Positions 24,819-35,816 of a DNA stretch of 64,000 nt are shown piece after piece. The notes under the pieces were generated by a model that had not been told where the DNA came from, ran no database searches, and saw only the letters and a program-made list of their open reading frames with translations. Location: positions 558,001 to 622,000 of the forward strand of contig NZ_CP049838.1 of the NCBI RefSeq assembly GCF_013085465.1. Reading direction: 5' to 3'. Every line of letters begins with the position of its first letter. Position 1 is the stretch's first letter. This stretch comes from Streptomyces asoensis (GTDB taxonomy: Bacteria; Actinomycetota; Actinomycetes; Streptomycetales; Streptomycetaceae). Position numbers and translations under genes: made by a program.

Positions 24819-25421
24819 TCACCCGTATTCCACGGCCGCGTCCAGCAGCCAGTTCGTCAGGTGGTCGGCGAAGGAGGAACGCACCAGCACCCAGAACCCC
24901 GCCCTGGGCTCGTCGCGGGCCACGAGGACGACCTGGGTGCGGGCCAGCGTCGTCTGGGCGCACCGGCCGGGGCCGAAGGCGCGCGGGTGCAGATCCAACC
25001 GGCAGCCGTGGGACAGCAGGTCGCGGGCGCGCGGTCCGCCGACCAGGACGGTGGTGCGCTGGGCGGAGACGTCGGTGACGGAGACGGGCGCGTCCCCGGC
25101 CGCCGAGCGGATCCGGCTCTCCAGGTCCCGCTGGGTGCCGGGCAGGCCCACCACCAGCCACTCGTCGGGGCCGAGCCAGACCGCGCGCAGGTCCCCTCCG
25201 CGCACGGCGGTGTCGGGCTCCAGGGGCAGTTGAAGCCCGAGGGCGAGTCCGACGGCGTCCGCCGCCGGGCTCTTGGCGTCGAGCCGGACGTTCAGCTGGG
25301 TCAGGAATGGGACTTCGGCCAGGCGGATCGCGCCCCCGGAGGAGCGCGTCGCGGCGGCGAGGCGGTCGACGGCATGCGCCAGGGGGCTGCGCTGCCGTGC
25401 GGTCGAAACGGTGTCAGCCAT
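24819..25421 (-). CDS. soxG: Sarcosine oxidase gamma subunit
   Basis: This 200-residue protein matches the gamma subunit of heterotetrameric sarcosine oxidase, a small GcvT-like structural subunit. Recognisable stretches are IRLAEVPFLTQLNVRLDAKS, the aminomethyltransferase-like WLGPDEWLVVGLPG, SVTDVSAQRTTVLVGGPRARDLLSHGC and the C-terminal RSSFADHLTNWLLDAA. Its start overlaps the alpha-subunit stop by 8 bp. It is the last gene of the dimethylglycine/sarcosine operon that starts at 34623. Confidence 0.93.
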   Translation of the reverse strand: MADTVSTARQRSPLAHAVDRLAAATRSSGGAIRLAEVPFLTQLNVRLDAKSPAADAVGLALGLQLPLEPDTAVRGGDLRAVWLGPDEWLVVGLPGTQRDLESRIRSAAGDAPVSVTDVSAQRTTVLVGGPRARDLLSHGCRLDLHPRAFGPGRCAQTTLARTQVVLVARDEPRAGFWVLVRSSFADHLTNWLLDAAVEYG

Positions 25422-28400
25422 CGCGGCGGGCTCCCTCGGGGTCGTAGAGGACGGGGCTTGCGACCGTCACCGGAACCAGCCGGTCGCCCACGGGCGCGTA
25501 GAGACGTTCACCGATACGGTCCCGGCCGCCCTTGACCAGGGCGAGCGCGAAGGTACGGCCGAGGGCGGCGCTGCGGTAGCTGGAGGTGACGTGGCCGAGC
25601 ATCGGGACGGGCGGCGCGGGCAGCACACTGTCGGCGACCAGGTGGGTGCCCTCCGGCAGGAAGGTCCCCGGGTCCTCGGGGAGCAGGCCCACCAGGTGCT
25701 TGCGGTCGGCGCGGACGGTGTCGGCGCGGGCGTACGAGCGCTTGCCGATGAAGTCGGGCTTCTTCTTCGACACCGCCCAGCCCATCCCGAGGTCCTGCGG
25801 GGTGACGGTGCCGTCGCTGTCCTGGCCGATGATCGGGTAGCCCTTCTCGGCCCGCAGGACGTGCATGGTCTCCGTGCCGTAGGGCGTGATGCCGTACGGG
25901 GCGCCCGCCTCGTACAGCGCCTCCCACAGGGCGAGGGCCTCCCACGGTGACACGTTGATCTCGTAGGCGAGTTCACCGGAGAAGCTGATCCGGCACACCC
26001 TCGCCTCGATGCCCGCGACCGGCGCGTCCCGCCATGCCATGAACGGGAAGTCGTCGTTGGCGACGGCCAGCCGGGGTGCGAGCGAGCCGAGCACCTCGCG
26101 GGAACGCGGGCCGACCAGGGCGACGGTGGCCCACTGCTCGGTGACCGAGGTGCAGTGGACGCGGAGTTCGGGCCACTCGGTCTGGAGCCACTCCTCCATC
26201 CAGTCCAGTACGGCGGCCGCGTTGCCCGTGGTGGTGGTGACCAGGAAGCGGTCCTGGGCGAGGCGGATGACCGTTCCGTCGTCGAAGATCATGCCGTCCA
26301 GACGGCACATGACGCCGTAGCGGATCATGCCGACCTTCAGGGTGCTCATCATGTTGGTGTAGAGCCGGTCGAGGAATACGGCGGCGTCCGGGCCCTGGAC
26401 GTCGATCTTGCCGAGGGTGGAGGCGTCCATGAAGGCGACGCCCTCCCGGGCGGCCGCGCACTCGCGCAGGACGGCCGCCTCCATCTCCTCGCCGTCCCGC
26501 GGGTAGTACCAGGGCCGCTTCCACTGGCCGACGTTCTCGAACAGGGCGCCGTGCGCGACATGCCACGCGTGGACGGCGGTCGTGCGGATCGGGTCGGACA
26601 GCACGCCGCGGTCGCGGCCGGCGAGGGCGGCGAAGGAGACGGGGGTGTACGGCGGCCGGAACGTGGGCAGGCCGAGCGCCGAGATGTCCACGCCGAGGAG
26701 TTCGGCGACGATCCCGCTCGCCAGTGCCCCGCCCGTCTTGCCCTGGTCGTTGGCGGTGCCGGCCGTGGTGTAGCGCTTGGTGTGCTCCACCGAGCGCAGG
26801 CCCGCCCCGGTCGCCCGCGCCAGGTCGTCGACCGTGACATCGCGTTGGAGGTCGACGAACCGGGGGGCTCCGGTGGAGGCGGGGACGGCGAACACCTGCA
26901 TGGGCGGGGTGTGCGGCGTGCCGACGACGGCCGGGAGGGCCGGCGCCTCGGCGGGGTGCCCCTCCGCCTCGACCGCGCGGGCGCCGGCCGCCGCGCCCTG
27001 CGCGAGGGCCGTGGCGAGATCGAAGGCCCCGTTCGCACCGCCCGCGACCTCCACCGCCTGACGGCAGCTGTCGGGAACGAACGTGCCGAGTACGTCGTCG
27101 TGGCGGAGCTTGCCGCCCGCCTGGCTGAACAGATGTGCGACGGGGTTCCAGCCGCCGGAGACCAGGAGCAGGTCGACGGCGAACTCCCGTGGTGCCGACG
27201 CCACTTGCTGTCCCGGCGTCACTCGCTGTTCCGCGGACTCCCCGTACGGGGCGACCGTGACGGCGGTGAGGCGGGCCTCGCCCTCCGTGTCCGTGACCGC
27301 GTGTCCGGCCAGCACCTCGATCCCGGCGGACCGGGCGCGCTCGGCCCACTCCCCCGGCTCGGACCGGGTGTCGACGATCGCCGCGACGTCCACTCCCGCC
27401 GCCGCCAGGTCGAGCGCGGCGGCGTAGGCGCTGTCGTTGGTGGTGAACACGACCGCGTGCCGGCCGGGCAGGACCGAGTACCGGTGGAGGTACGTACGGG
27501 CCGAGGCGGCCAGCATCACGCCGGGTCGGTCGTTGTCGCCGAACGCCAGCGAGCGCTCGTGGGCGCCGGTCGCGAGGACCACGCGGCGGGCGCGGATCCG
27601 CCAGACACGCTCGCGGGAGACCTGCTCCGGGGCCTCGGCGCCGAGGTGGTTGGTGCGGCGCTCGACGGCGAGGAGGTGGTTGTCGTCGTAGTGGCCGAAG
27701 ACGGTGGTGCGCGGCAGGACGCGTACCTCGGGGGCGGCTTCGAGCTGTGCGCGCGTCGCCTCCACCCAGTCGAGGTGTTCGCCGGTGCCGAGCAGGCTGC
27801 CGCCGGATTCCGGCTGGTCGTCGGCGAGGATGACGCGGGCGCCGCTGCGTGCTGCCGCCGCCGCGGCCGCGAGGCCGGCCGGACCCGCGCCGACGACCAG
27901 CAGGTCGCAGTGGGCGTGTACGGCGTCGTAGCGGGCGGGGTCCGGATCGGTGGCCAGGCGGCCCTGGCCGGGGAGGCTGGTCGCGACGAGGCCGTCGTAC
28001 AGCTCGACCGTCGTCGCGGGGAGCATCGGCTCGGGGAAGGGTTCCTCGATCTGGATGACGGCGTTGGGTTCTTCGACGCCGGCGGAGAAGATGCCGCGGG
28101 GGCGGCCGAGTTTGATGCTGGTCGCTGTCGCGATGACGCCGTTGGCGAGGAGGGCGGAGGCGAGGGTGTCGCCTCGGTAGCCCTGGTGGTCGATGCCGTC
28201 GAAGGTGAAGGTGAGGGGTTCGTCCCGGTGGATTCGGCCACCGGTGGCCAGGCGGTGCGGTTGGCTCTCGAGCCGTGCCGGGGGCTCTGCCCCCAGGCCC
28301 CCGTTCGGCCCTGAAGAGGCCTCGTCCTCAAACGCCGGAGGGGCTGAGACGGCAGACCTGGGCTCCAAGGGGGCCGGACCGGCTGAGACGGTCGGCCTGG

Positions 28401-28680
28401 GCTCCATGGTGGTCGGGCGTTCCTCCCCCGACCGGTACACCGCCAGGACCTCGTTCGTCGAGGTGTCCCGCACCGCGTTGAACCACTTGCGGCAGCCCGC
28501 CGCGTGGCTCCAGCGTTCGGCGAAGGGGCCCTTGGGGTTGTCGCGGAAGAAGAGGTAGCGCGCCCACTCCTCGTCGGTGAGGGCGGCGGAGTCCTCGGGG
28601 TAGGGCACGTGCGCCTGGCCGCCGTAGTGGAACTCGGCCTCGTCGCGGGGCCCGCACCACGGGCAGGAAATGAGCAGCAT
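25414..28680 (-). CDS. soxA: Sarcosine oxidase delta-alpha fusion (SoxD-SoxA)
   Basis: One uninterrupted 1088-codon frame encodes what are normally two proteins. Residues 1-90 are the zinc-binding delta subunit (LLISCPWCGPRDEAEFHYGG, RDNPKGPFAERW, HAAGCRKWF). Residues 91-139 are a Pro/Ala/Ser linker. From about 140 follows the alpha subunit, with HRLATGGRIHRDEPLTFTF, the NAD-binding Rossmann motif GAGPAG (264-269) and a C-terminal GcvT-like folate domain with AYEINVSPWEALALWEAL. The complex oxidises sarcosine to glycine, passing the methyl to tetrahydrofolate as methylene-THF. The linker DNA is largely a dispersed repeat (28273-28347). ATG 28405-28407 inside it has a distant GGAGGA site and might allow separate alpha synthesis, but no stop ends delta. 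Confidence 0.9.
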   Translation of the reverse strand: MLLISCPWCGPRDEAEFHYGGQAHVPYPEDSAALTDEEWARYLFFRDNPKGPFAERWSHAAGCRKWFNAVRDTSTNEVLAVYRSGEERPTTMEPRPTVSAGPAPLEPRSAVSAPPAFEDEASSGPNGGLGAEPPARLESQPHRLATGGRIHRDEPLTFTFDGIDHQGYRGDTLASALLANGVIATATSIKLGRPRGIFSAGVEEPNAVIQIEEPFPEPMLPATTVELYDGLVATSLPGQGRLATDPDPARYDAVHAHCDLLVVGAGPAGLAAAAAAARSGARVILADDQPESGGSLLGTGEHLDWVEATRAQLEAAPEVRVLPRTTVFGHYDDNHLLAVERRTNHLGAEAPEQVSRERVWRIRARRVVLATGAHERSLAFGDNDRPGVMLAASARTYLHRYSVLPGRHAVVFTTNDSAYAAALDLAAAGVDVAAIVDTRSEPGEWAERARSAGIEVLAGHAVTDTEGEARLTAVTVAPYGESAEQRVTPGQQVASAPREFAVDLLLVSGGWNPVAHLFSQAGGKLRHDDVLGTFVPDSCRQAVEVAGGANGAFDLATALAQGAAAGARAVEAEGHPAEAPALPAVVGTPHTPPMQVFAVPASTGAPRFVDLQRDVTVDDLARATGAGLRSVEHTKRYTTAGTANDQGKTGGALASGIVAELLGVDISALGLPTFRPPYTPVSFAALAGRDRGVLSDPIRTTAVHAWHVAHGALFENVGQWKRPWYYPRDGEEMEAAVLRECAAAREGVAFMDASTLGKIDVQGPDAAVFLDRLYTNMMSTLKVGMIRYGVMCRLDGMIFDDGTVIRLAQDRFLVTTTTGNAAAVLDWMEEWLQTEWPELRVHCTSVTEQWATVALVGPRSREVLGSLAPRLAVANDDFPFMAWRDAPVAGIEARVCRISFSGELAYEINVSPWEALALWEALYEAGAPYGITPYGTETMHVLRAEKGYPIIGQDSDGTVTPQDLGMGWAVSKKKPDFIGKRSYARADTVRADRKHLVGLLPEDPGTFLPEGTHLVADSVLPAPPVPMLGHVTSSYRSAALGRTFALALVKGGRDRIGERLYAPVGDRLVPVTVASPVLYDPEGARRDG
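28273..28347. repeat. Dispersed repeat copy inside the soxD-soxA junction
   Basis: On the minus strand this 75-bp element begins TCAGCCCCTCCGGCG and continues TTTGAGGACGAGGCC, then CTTCAGGGCCGAA and GCCTGGGGGCAGAGCCCCC. It is roughly 85-90 percent identical by eye to the intergenic copy at 41548-41622. Elements of this kind (GGGCTGCGCCCCC and CCTCAAACGCCGG cores) are common between Streptomyces genes. Here it is read through as codons for the linker of the fusion protein. Confidence 0.75.
28342..28406. repeat. Two 26-bp direct repeats 39 bp apart
   Basis: The copies at 28342-28367 and 28381-28406 both start GGCTGAGACGG and end CCTGGGCTCCA, with about three differences between. The 39-bp period is 13 codons, so the duplication keeps the frame and lengthens the linker. 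Confidence 0.75.
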
Positions 28681-28691
28681 CGTTCGGCTCC

Positions 28692-29924
28692 CTAGTGGGC
28701 CACCGCGGCCGCGCCGTGCTCGTCGACGAGCGCGCCGGTGGTGAAACGGTCGAGCGAGAAGGGGGCGTTGAGGGCGTGGGGGGTGTCGTGGGCGATGGTG
28801 TGGGCGTAGACCCAGCCGACGCCGGGGGTGGCCTTGAAACCGCCCGTGCCCCACCCGCAGTTGAGGTAGAGGTTGTCGACCGGGCTGAGGCCGACGATCG
28901 GCGAGGCGTCCGGGCTGACGTCGACGATGCCGCCCCAGGTGCGCAGCACATGGGCGCGGGCGAAGACCGGGAAGAGTTCCAGGGCGGCGGACATCTGCTC
29001 TTCGATGATGTGGAAGGCGCCGCGCTGGGTGTAGGAGTTGTACGCGTCGATGCCGGCGCCCATCACCAGTTCGCCCTTGTGCGCCTGGCTGACGTACACG
29101 TGGACGGCGTTGGACATGACCACCGTGGGGTGGACCGGCTCCAGGAGCTCGGAGACCAGTGCCTGCAACGGGTGGCTCTGGACAGGGAGTTCGATGCCGG
29201 CCATGGCGGCGAGGACCGAGGTGTGGCCGGCCGCGCACAGGGCCACCTTGCCCGCGGCGATGGGGCCCCGCGTGGTCTGTACGCCAACCACCCGGCCGCC
29301 CACCACGTCCAGGCCGGTGACCTCGCAGTTCTGGATGATGTCGATGCCGGCGGCGTCCGCGGAGCGGGCGAATCCCCAGGCGACGTAGTCGTGCTTGGCG
29401 ATGCCGGCGCGCGGCTGGTAGGTGCCGCCGAGGACCGGGTAGCGCACGTCGGGTGAGATGTTGACGATCGGGCAGACCTCTTTGACCTGCTCGGCGTCGA
29501 GCCACTCGGCGTCGACGCCGTTGAGGCGGTTGGCCTCGACACGGCGCACGCTGTCGCGGACGTCCTGGAGGCTGTGGGCGAGGTTCAGCACGCCGCGCTG
29601 GGAGAAGAGGATCGGGTAGTCGAGTTCTTCCGCCAGCCCTTCCCAGAGTTTGAGGGCGTGCTCGTAGATGCCGGCGCTCTCGTCCCACAGGTAGTTGGAG
29701 CGGATGATCGTGGTGTTGCGGGCCATGTTGCCGCCGCCCAGCCAGCCCTTCTCCAGGACCGCGACATCGGTGATGCCGTGGTTCCTCGCCAGGTAGTGGG
29801 CGGTGGCCAGGCCGTGGCCGCCGCCACCCACGACGATCACGTCGTACGACCGCTTGGGCTCGGGATTGCGCCAGAGCCGGTCGGGGTGGTCGGGGAGGTC
29901 GGCGCCGGGGGTGCTGGGGCTCAT
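28692..29924 (-). CDS. soxB: Sarcosine oxidase beta subunit
   Basis: This 410-residue flavin subunit carries the sarcosine-oxidation site. The N-terminal FAD-binding motif is [36 protein letters not shown] is family-specific. His178 in [15 protein letters not shown] corresponds by context to the histidine that binds FMN covalently in characterised beta subunits. The C-terminal [17 protein letters not shown] closes the FAD site. Its ATG overlaps the glyA stop (ATGA). The stop lies 11 bp ahead of the delta-alpha gene. Confidence 0.95.
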   Translation of the reverse strand: MSPSTPGADLPDHPDRLWRNPEPKRSYDVIVVGGGGHGLATAHYLARNHGITDVAVLEKGWLGGGNMARNTTIIRSNYLWDESAGIYEHALKLWEGLAEELDYPILFSQRGVLNLAHSLQDVRDSVRRVEANRLNGVDAEWLDAEQVKEVCPIVNISPDVRYPVLGGTYQPRAGIAKHDYVAWGFARSADAAGIDIIQNCEVTGLDVVGGRVVGVQTTRGPIAAGKVALCAAGHTSVLAAMAGIELPVQSHPLQALVSELLEPVHPTVVMSNAVHVYVSQAHKGELVMGAGIDAYNSYTQRGAFHIIEEQMSAALELFPVFARAHVLRTWGGIVDVSPDASPIVGLSPVDNLYLNCGWGTGGFKATPGVGWVYAHTIAHDTPHALNAPFSLDRFTTGALVDEHGAAAVAH

Positions 29925-31204
29925 CGGACGGCTCCGTCGTGCGAGAGGTGCGGATAGAGCGGGTGCTTGGCCGCGAGGGCCTGGGTGCGGGCGCGCAGTG
30001 CGGCGATGTCCGGCTCGGGCTGGAGGGCCGGCGCGATCACGTCGGCGACCTCGGCGAAGTCCTCCTCGGTGAAGCCTCGGGTGGCCAGCGCCGGGGTGCC
30101 GATGCGCAGGCCGGAGGTGACCATGGGCGGGCGCGGGTCGAAGGGGACGGCGTTGCGGTTGACGGTGATGCCGATCTCGTGCAGGAGGTCTTCGGCCCGC
30201 CTTCCGTCGAGTGCGGAGTCACGGAGGTCGACGAGGACCAGGTGGACGTCCGTGCCGCCCGTCAGGACCTTCACTCCGGCCGCGGCCGCGTCGGGCCGGG
30301 TGAGGCGCTCGGCGAGGATGCGGGCGCCGGCCAGCGTGCGGGCCTGGCGTTCGGCGAACTCGGGCGATGCCGCCACCTTGAAGGAGACGGCCTTGGCGGC
30401 GATGACGTGCTCCAGCGGGCCGCCCTGCATCCCGGGGAACACCGCCGAGTTGATCTTCTTGGCGAGGTCGGCGTCGTCGGTGAGGATGACGCCGCCGCGC
30501 GGGCCGCCGAGGGTCTTGTGGGTCGTCGTGGTCGTGACGTGGGCGTGCGGGACGGGGCTGGGGTGCAGTCCGGCGGCGACCAGGCCCGCGAAGTGCGCCA
30601 TGTCGACCATGAGGAGGGCACCGACCTCGTCGGCGATGCGGCGGAAGGCCGCGAAGTCCAGCTGCCGTGGGTACGCCGACCAGCCCGCGATGATCATCTT
30701 GGGCCGGTGTTCCTTGGCGAGCCGCTCGACCTCCTCCATGTCGACGAGGTTGTCCGTCTCGGCGACGTGGTACGGCACGACGTTGAGCATCTTGCCGCTG
30801 TAGTTGAGACGCATGCCGTGGGTGAGGTGGCCGCCGTGCGCGAGGTCGAGACCGAGGATGGTGTCGCCGGGCTGGAGGAGGGCGAAGAAGACGGCGGTGT
30901 TCGCCTGTGCGCCCGAGTGCGGCTGGACGTTGGCGAAGCCCGCCCCGAAGAGGGACTTGACGCGCTCGATGGCCAGCCGCTCGGTGACGTCGACGTGTTC
31001 GCAGCCGCCGTAGTAGCGGCGGCCGGGGTAGCCCTCGGCGTACTTGTTGGTCGCGACCGACCCCTGGGCCTCCATCACGGCGGAGGGCGCGAAGTTCTCG
31101 GAGGCGATCATCTCGAGAGTGGACTGCTGGCGGTGCAACTCGGCGCGGAGGGCGGCGTGGACCTCGGGGTCCAGCTCCGCCAGGGGGGTGTTCAGCGCGT
31201 TCAT
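29921..31204 (-). CDS. glyA: Serine hydroxymethyltransferase
   Basis: This 427-residue PLP enzyme converts glycine plus methylene-THF to serine. It shows [36 protein letters not shown], the PLP lysine in [14 protein letters not shown] and [16 protein letters not shown]. It sits between folD and soxB with 4-bp stop/start overlaps on both sides, which ties it to sarcosine breakdown: both glycine and methylene-THF come from the oxidase. It is therefore likely a dedicated second copy rather than the housekeeping enzyme (inference; the rest of the genome is not visible). Confidence 0.95.
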   Translation of the reverse strand: MNALNTPLAELDPEVHAALRAELHRQQSTLEMIASENFAPSAVMEAQGSVATNKYAEGYPGRRYYGGCEHVDVTERLAIERVKSLFGAGFANVQPHSGAQANTAVFFALLQPGDTILGLDLAHGGHLTHGMRLNYSGKMLNVVPYHVAETDNLVDMEEVERLAKEHRPKMIIAGWSAYPRQLDFAAFRRIADEVGALLMVDMAHFAGLVAAGLHPSPVPHAHVTTTTTHKTLGGPRGGVILTDDADLAKKINSAVFPGMQGGPLEHVIAAKAVSFKVAASPEFAERQARTLAGARILAERLTRPDAAAAGVKVLTGGTDVHLVLVDLRDSALDGRRAEDLLHEIGITVNRNAVPFDPRPPMVTSGLRIGTPALATRGFTEEDFAEVADVIAPALQPEPDIAALRARTQALAAKHPLYPHLSHDGAVR

Positions 31205-32061
31205 AGGATGTTCGCGTTCCTCTCGGCGGCCTCGACGACGTTGGCGAGCAGCATCGCCCGGGTCATGGGTCCCACTCCCCCGGGCATCGGCGCGAGCCAT
31301 CCGGCGACCAGGGCGGCGTCCGGATGTATGTCGCCGGCCAGCCTGTTGTCGGTGCGGGTGATGCCGACGTCCAGGACGGCCGCGCCGGGGCGCAGCATCT
31401 CCTTGGTGATCAGCCCGGGCGAGCCCGCGGCCGCGATCACGATGTCGGCCTCGCGGACGTGCCAGGCCAGGCCCTTGGTTCCGGTGTGGCAGAGGGTGAC
31501 GGTGGCGTTCTCGGACCTGCGGGTGAGCAGCAGTCCCAGGGGCCGTCCGACGGTGATGCCGCGTCCGATCACGCACACGCGGGCTCCGGCGATCGGCACC
31601 TCGTACCGGCGGAGCAGCTCGACGATGCCGCGCGGGGTGCACGGCAGCGGGGCCTCTACGCCCAGGGTGAGCCGGCCGAGGTTGACGGGGTGCAGGCCGT
31701 CGGCGTCCTTGGCCGGGTCCATGCGTTCCAGTACGGCGCCGGCGTCCAGGTGCCGTGGAAGCGGGAGTTGGACGATGTAGCCGGTGCAGGCCGGGTCGGC
31801 GTCGAGCTCGTCGATGACGTCCTCGACCTGCTGCTGGGTGGCGTCGGCGGGCAGTTCGCGGCGCAGCGAGGCGATGCCGACCTGAGCGCAGTCGCGGTGC
31901 TTGCCGACGACGTAGGCGTGGCTGCCCGGGTCTTCGCCGACCAGGACAGTGCCGAGGCCGGGCGGGCGGCCACCGATGGCGGTCGACTTGGCGACGCGTT
32001 CGGCGAGTTCACGGCGAATGTCGGCGGCGGTCGCCTTACCGTCGAGCAACTGTGCGGTCAC
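31201..32061 (-). CDS. folD: Methylene-THF dehydrogenase/cyclohydrolase
   Basis: This 286-residue bifunctional enzyme oxidises methylene-THF to methenyl-THF and hydrolyses it to 10-formyl-THF. It starts at GTG 32059-32061. Hallmarks are [14 protein letters not shown] with the catalytic Lys, [37 protein letters not shown] and the NADP loop [19 protein letters not shown]. It overlaps glyA by 4 bp. With PurU at 40588 it provides an exit for surplus methyl groups as formate. Confidence 0.95.
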   Translation of the reverse strand: MTAQLLDGKATAADIRRELAERVAKSTAIGGRPPGLGTVLVGEDPGSHAYVVGKHRDCAQVGIASLRRELPADATQQQVEDVIDELDADPACTGYIVQLPLPRHLDAGAVLERMDPAKDADGLHPVNLGRLTLGVEAPLPCTPRGIVELLRRYEVPIAGARVCVIGRGITVGRPLGLLLTRRSENATVTLCHTGTKGLAWHVREADIVIAAAGSPGLITKEMLRPGAAVLDVGITRTDNRLAGDIHPDAALVAGWLAPMPGGVGPMTRAMLLANVVEAAERNANIL

Positions 32062-32096
32062 CGACCGTACTCCTTCCTACGAGCCTGAGCAGCAGC

Positions 32097-32165
32097 GCCC
32101 TCAGGGGGCGCGGGGAACTGCGCGACCGGACACAGCGCACCCGCAGACGAATGACGACCCATCGC
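32097..32165. repeat. Second type of dispersed Streptomyces-like repeat
   Basis: The stretch GCGCCCTCAGGGGGCGCGGG, then GAACTGCGCGACC and GCGCACCCGCAGACGA, resembles a sequence often seen between Streptomyces genes. It fills most of the 123-bp gap between folD and the dimethylglycine oxidase gene, and its start can fold (GCGCCC/GGGCGC). No ribosome site or promoter is evident, so transcription may read through from the upstream gene. Confidence 0.45.
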
Positions 32166-32184
32166 GGCACCCCCGGTGAATCGC

Positions 32185-34689
<2,505 letters not shown>

Positions 34690-34760
34690 TCAATGTGCCT
34701 GCCGCGGACAGGGGGTGTCAAGAGGTCCGGTGACGTCGGGAAACAGCCCGAAACGCGGCA

Positions 34761-34806
34761 ATGCCCGGCGGGCGGCGCACACAGGTGCACACCGCCCGCC
34801 GGGCAT
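34761..34806. terminator. Strong 15-bp stem terminator
   Basis: ATGCCCGGCGGGCGG (34761-34775) and CCGCCCGCCGGGCAT (34792-34806) pair perfectly with a 16-base loop, 24 bp past the stop of the betaine-binding-protein gene. It separates the transporter operon from the next operon. Confidence 0.75.
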
Positions 34807-34830
34807 CTCGGACCGTCCTGCCGACGTGGG

Positions 34831-35805
34831 TTACTTGATCCAGGCGTCGACCTTGGCGCGGTTGGCCTCCACCCACTTCTTGGCCGCCGCGTCCGGCGAC
34901 AGCTTGTCCACCGCGATGTACTTGGCCACGGTGTTCTGGTCGTCGTTCGTCCAGTTGAAGCTCTTCACCAGGTCGTAGGCCGGGCTGCCGGACTTGGCGA
35001 ACTTGGCGCTGACGATCTTGTCGAGGTCGTAGACGGGATAGTCGCAGGCGATCTTCGCCGCATCGGCGTCGCACCCCGTCGTGTAGGCGGGCAGATCAAC
35101 CTTGACCAACGGCACCTCGGACAGGAACCACTGCGGCTCGTAGAAGTAGCCGATCACCCATTCCTTGTTCTTCTCCGCCTTGCGGAAGGACTGGATGAGC
35201 GCGGTCTCGCTGCCCGCGTACACCACCTTGAAGTCCAGCTTCAGGTTCTTCACCAGCGCCTCGTCGTTGGTGACGTACGACGGGTCGCCGTCCAGCAGCT
35301 GGCCCTTGCCGCCGGACTCGGAGGTCTTGAACTCGGCCGCGTACTTGTTGAGGTTCTTCCAGTCGGTGATGTCCGGGTGCGCCTTGGCCAGCCACGGCGG
35401 CACGTACCAGCCGATGATGCCCTTGTTGCCGGTCGAGCCGGCCGCCACGGCGGTCTTCTGGTCGGTGATGTACTTCTTCTTCAGATCGTCGTGGCCCCAG
35501 TTCTCCAGGACGGCGTCGACCTCGCCCGTCCCGAAGCCCTGCCAGGCGATCTCCTCCTTCAGGTCCTTCTTGTTGACCGTACAGCCGAGGTCGTGCTGTG
35601 CGACGTAGGCGACGACCGCCGCGTCCGCCTCGTAGCCCACCCACGGGTTGACGGCGAGGTTGAAGGTGCCGCACTTGCCCGAGCTGCCCGAATCCGCGGA
35701 GTCGTCACCGACCTTCGCGCCGCCGCAGGCGGTGAGGGTCAGCCCGATGACAGTCACGACGGCTATGCCGGCCACGCCGGTTCTCTGTCGTACTTGTGTT
35801 GCCAT
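34831..35805 (-). CDS. Glycine betaine/choline ABC transporter, substrate-binding lipoprotein
   Basis: This 324-residue OpuAC-type binding protein begins with a lipoprotein signal ending in LTLTACGG (Cys becomes the lipid anchor). The mature part has FNLAVNPWVGYEADAAVVAYV, GTGEVDAVLENWGHD, YVPPWLAKAHPDITDW and FYEPQWFLSEVPLVKVDLP, with the aromatic residues that cage quaternary ammonium groups. It is the last gene of the operon betB-ATPase-permease-binding protein. Choline, betaine or both may be carried; the motifs alone do not decide. Confidence 0.93.
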   Translation of the reverse strand: MATQVRQRTGVAGIAVVTVIGLTLTACGGAKVGDDSADSGSSGKCGTFNLAVNPWVGYEADAAVVAYVAQHDLGCTVNKKDLKEEIAWQGFGTGEVDAVLENWGHDDLKKKYITDQKTAVAAGSTGNKGIIGWYVPPWLAKAHPDITDWKNLNKYAAEFKTSESGGKGQLLDGDPSYVTNDEALVKNLKLDFKVVYAGSETALIQSFRKAEKNKEWVIGYFYEPQWFLSEVPLVKVDLPAYTTGCDADAAKIACDYPVYDLDKIVSAKFAKSGSPAYDLVKSFNWTNDDQNTVAKYIAVDKLSPDAAAKKWVEANRAKVDAWIK

Positions 35806-35816
35806 GCTGGTGCTCC

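Noticed and set aside
28405..28680. Annotating soxD and soxA as two separate genes split at the internal ATG 28405-28407
   Set aside because: No stop codon ends the delta part before the alpha part, and the GGAGGA site is about 13 bases from the internal ATG, so a fusion is the direct reading of the sequence.
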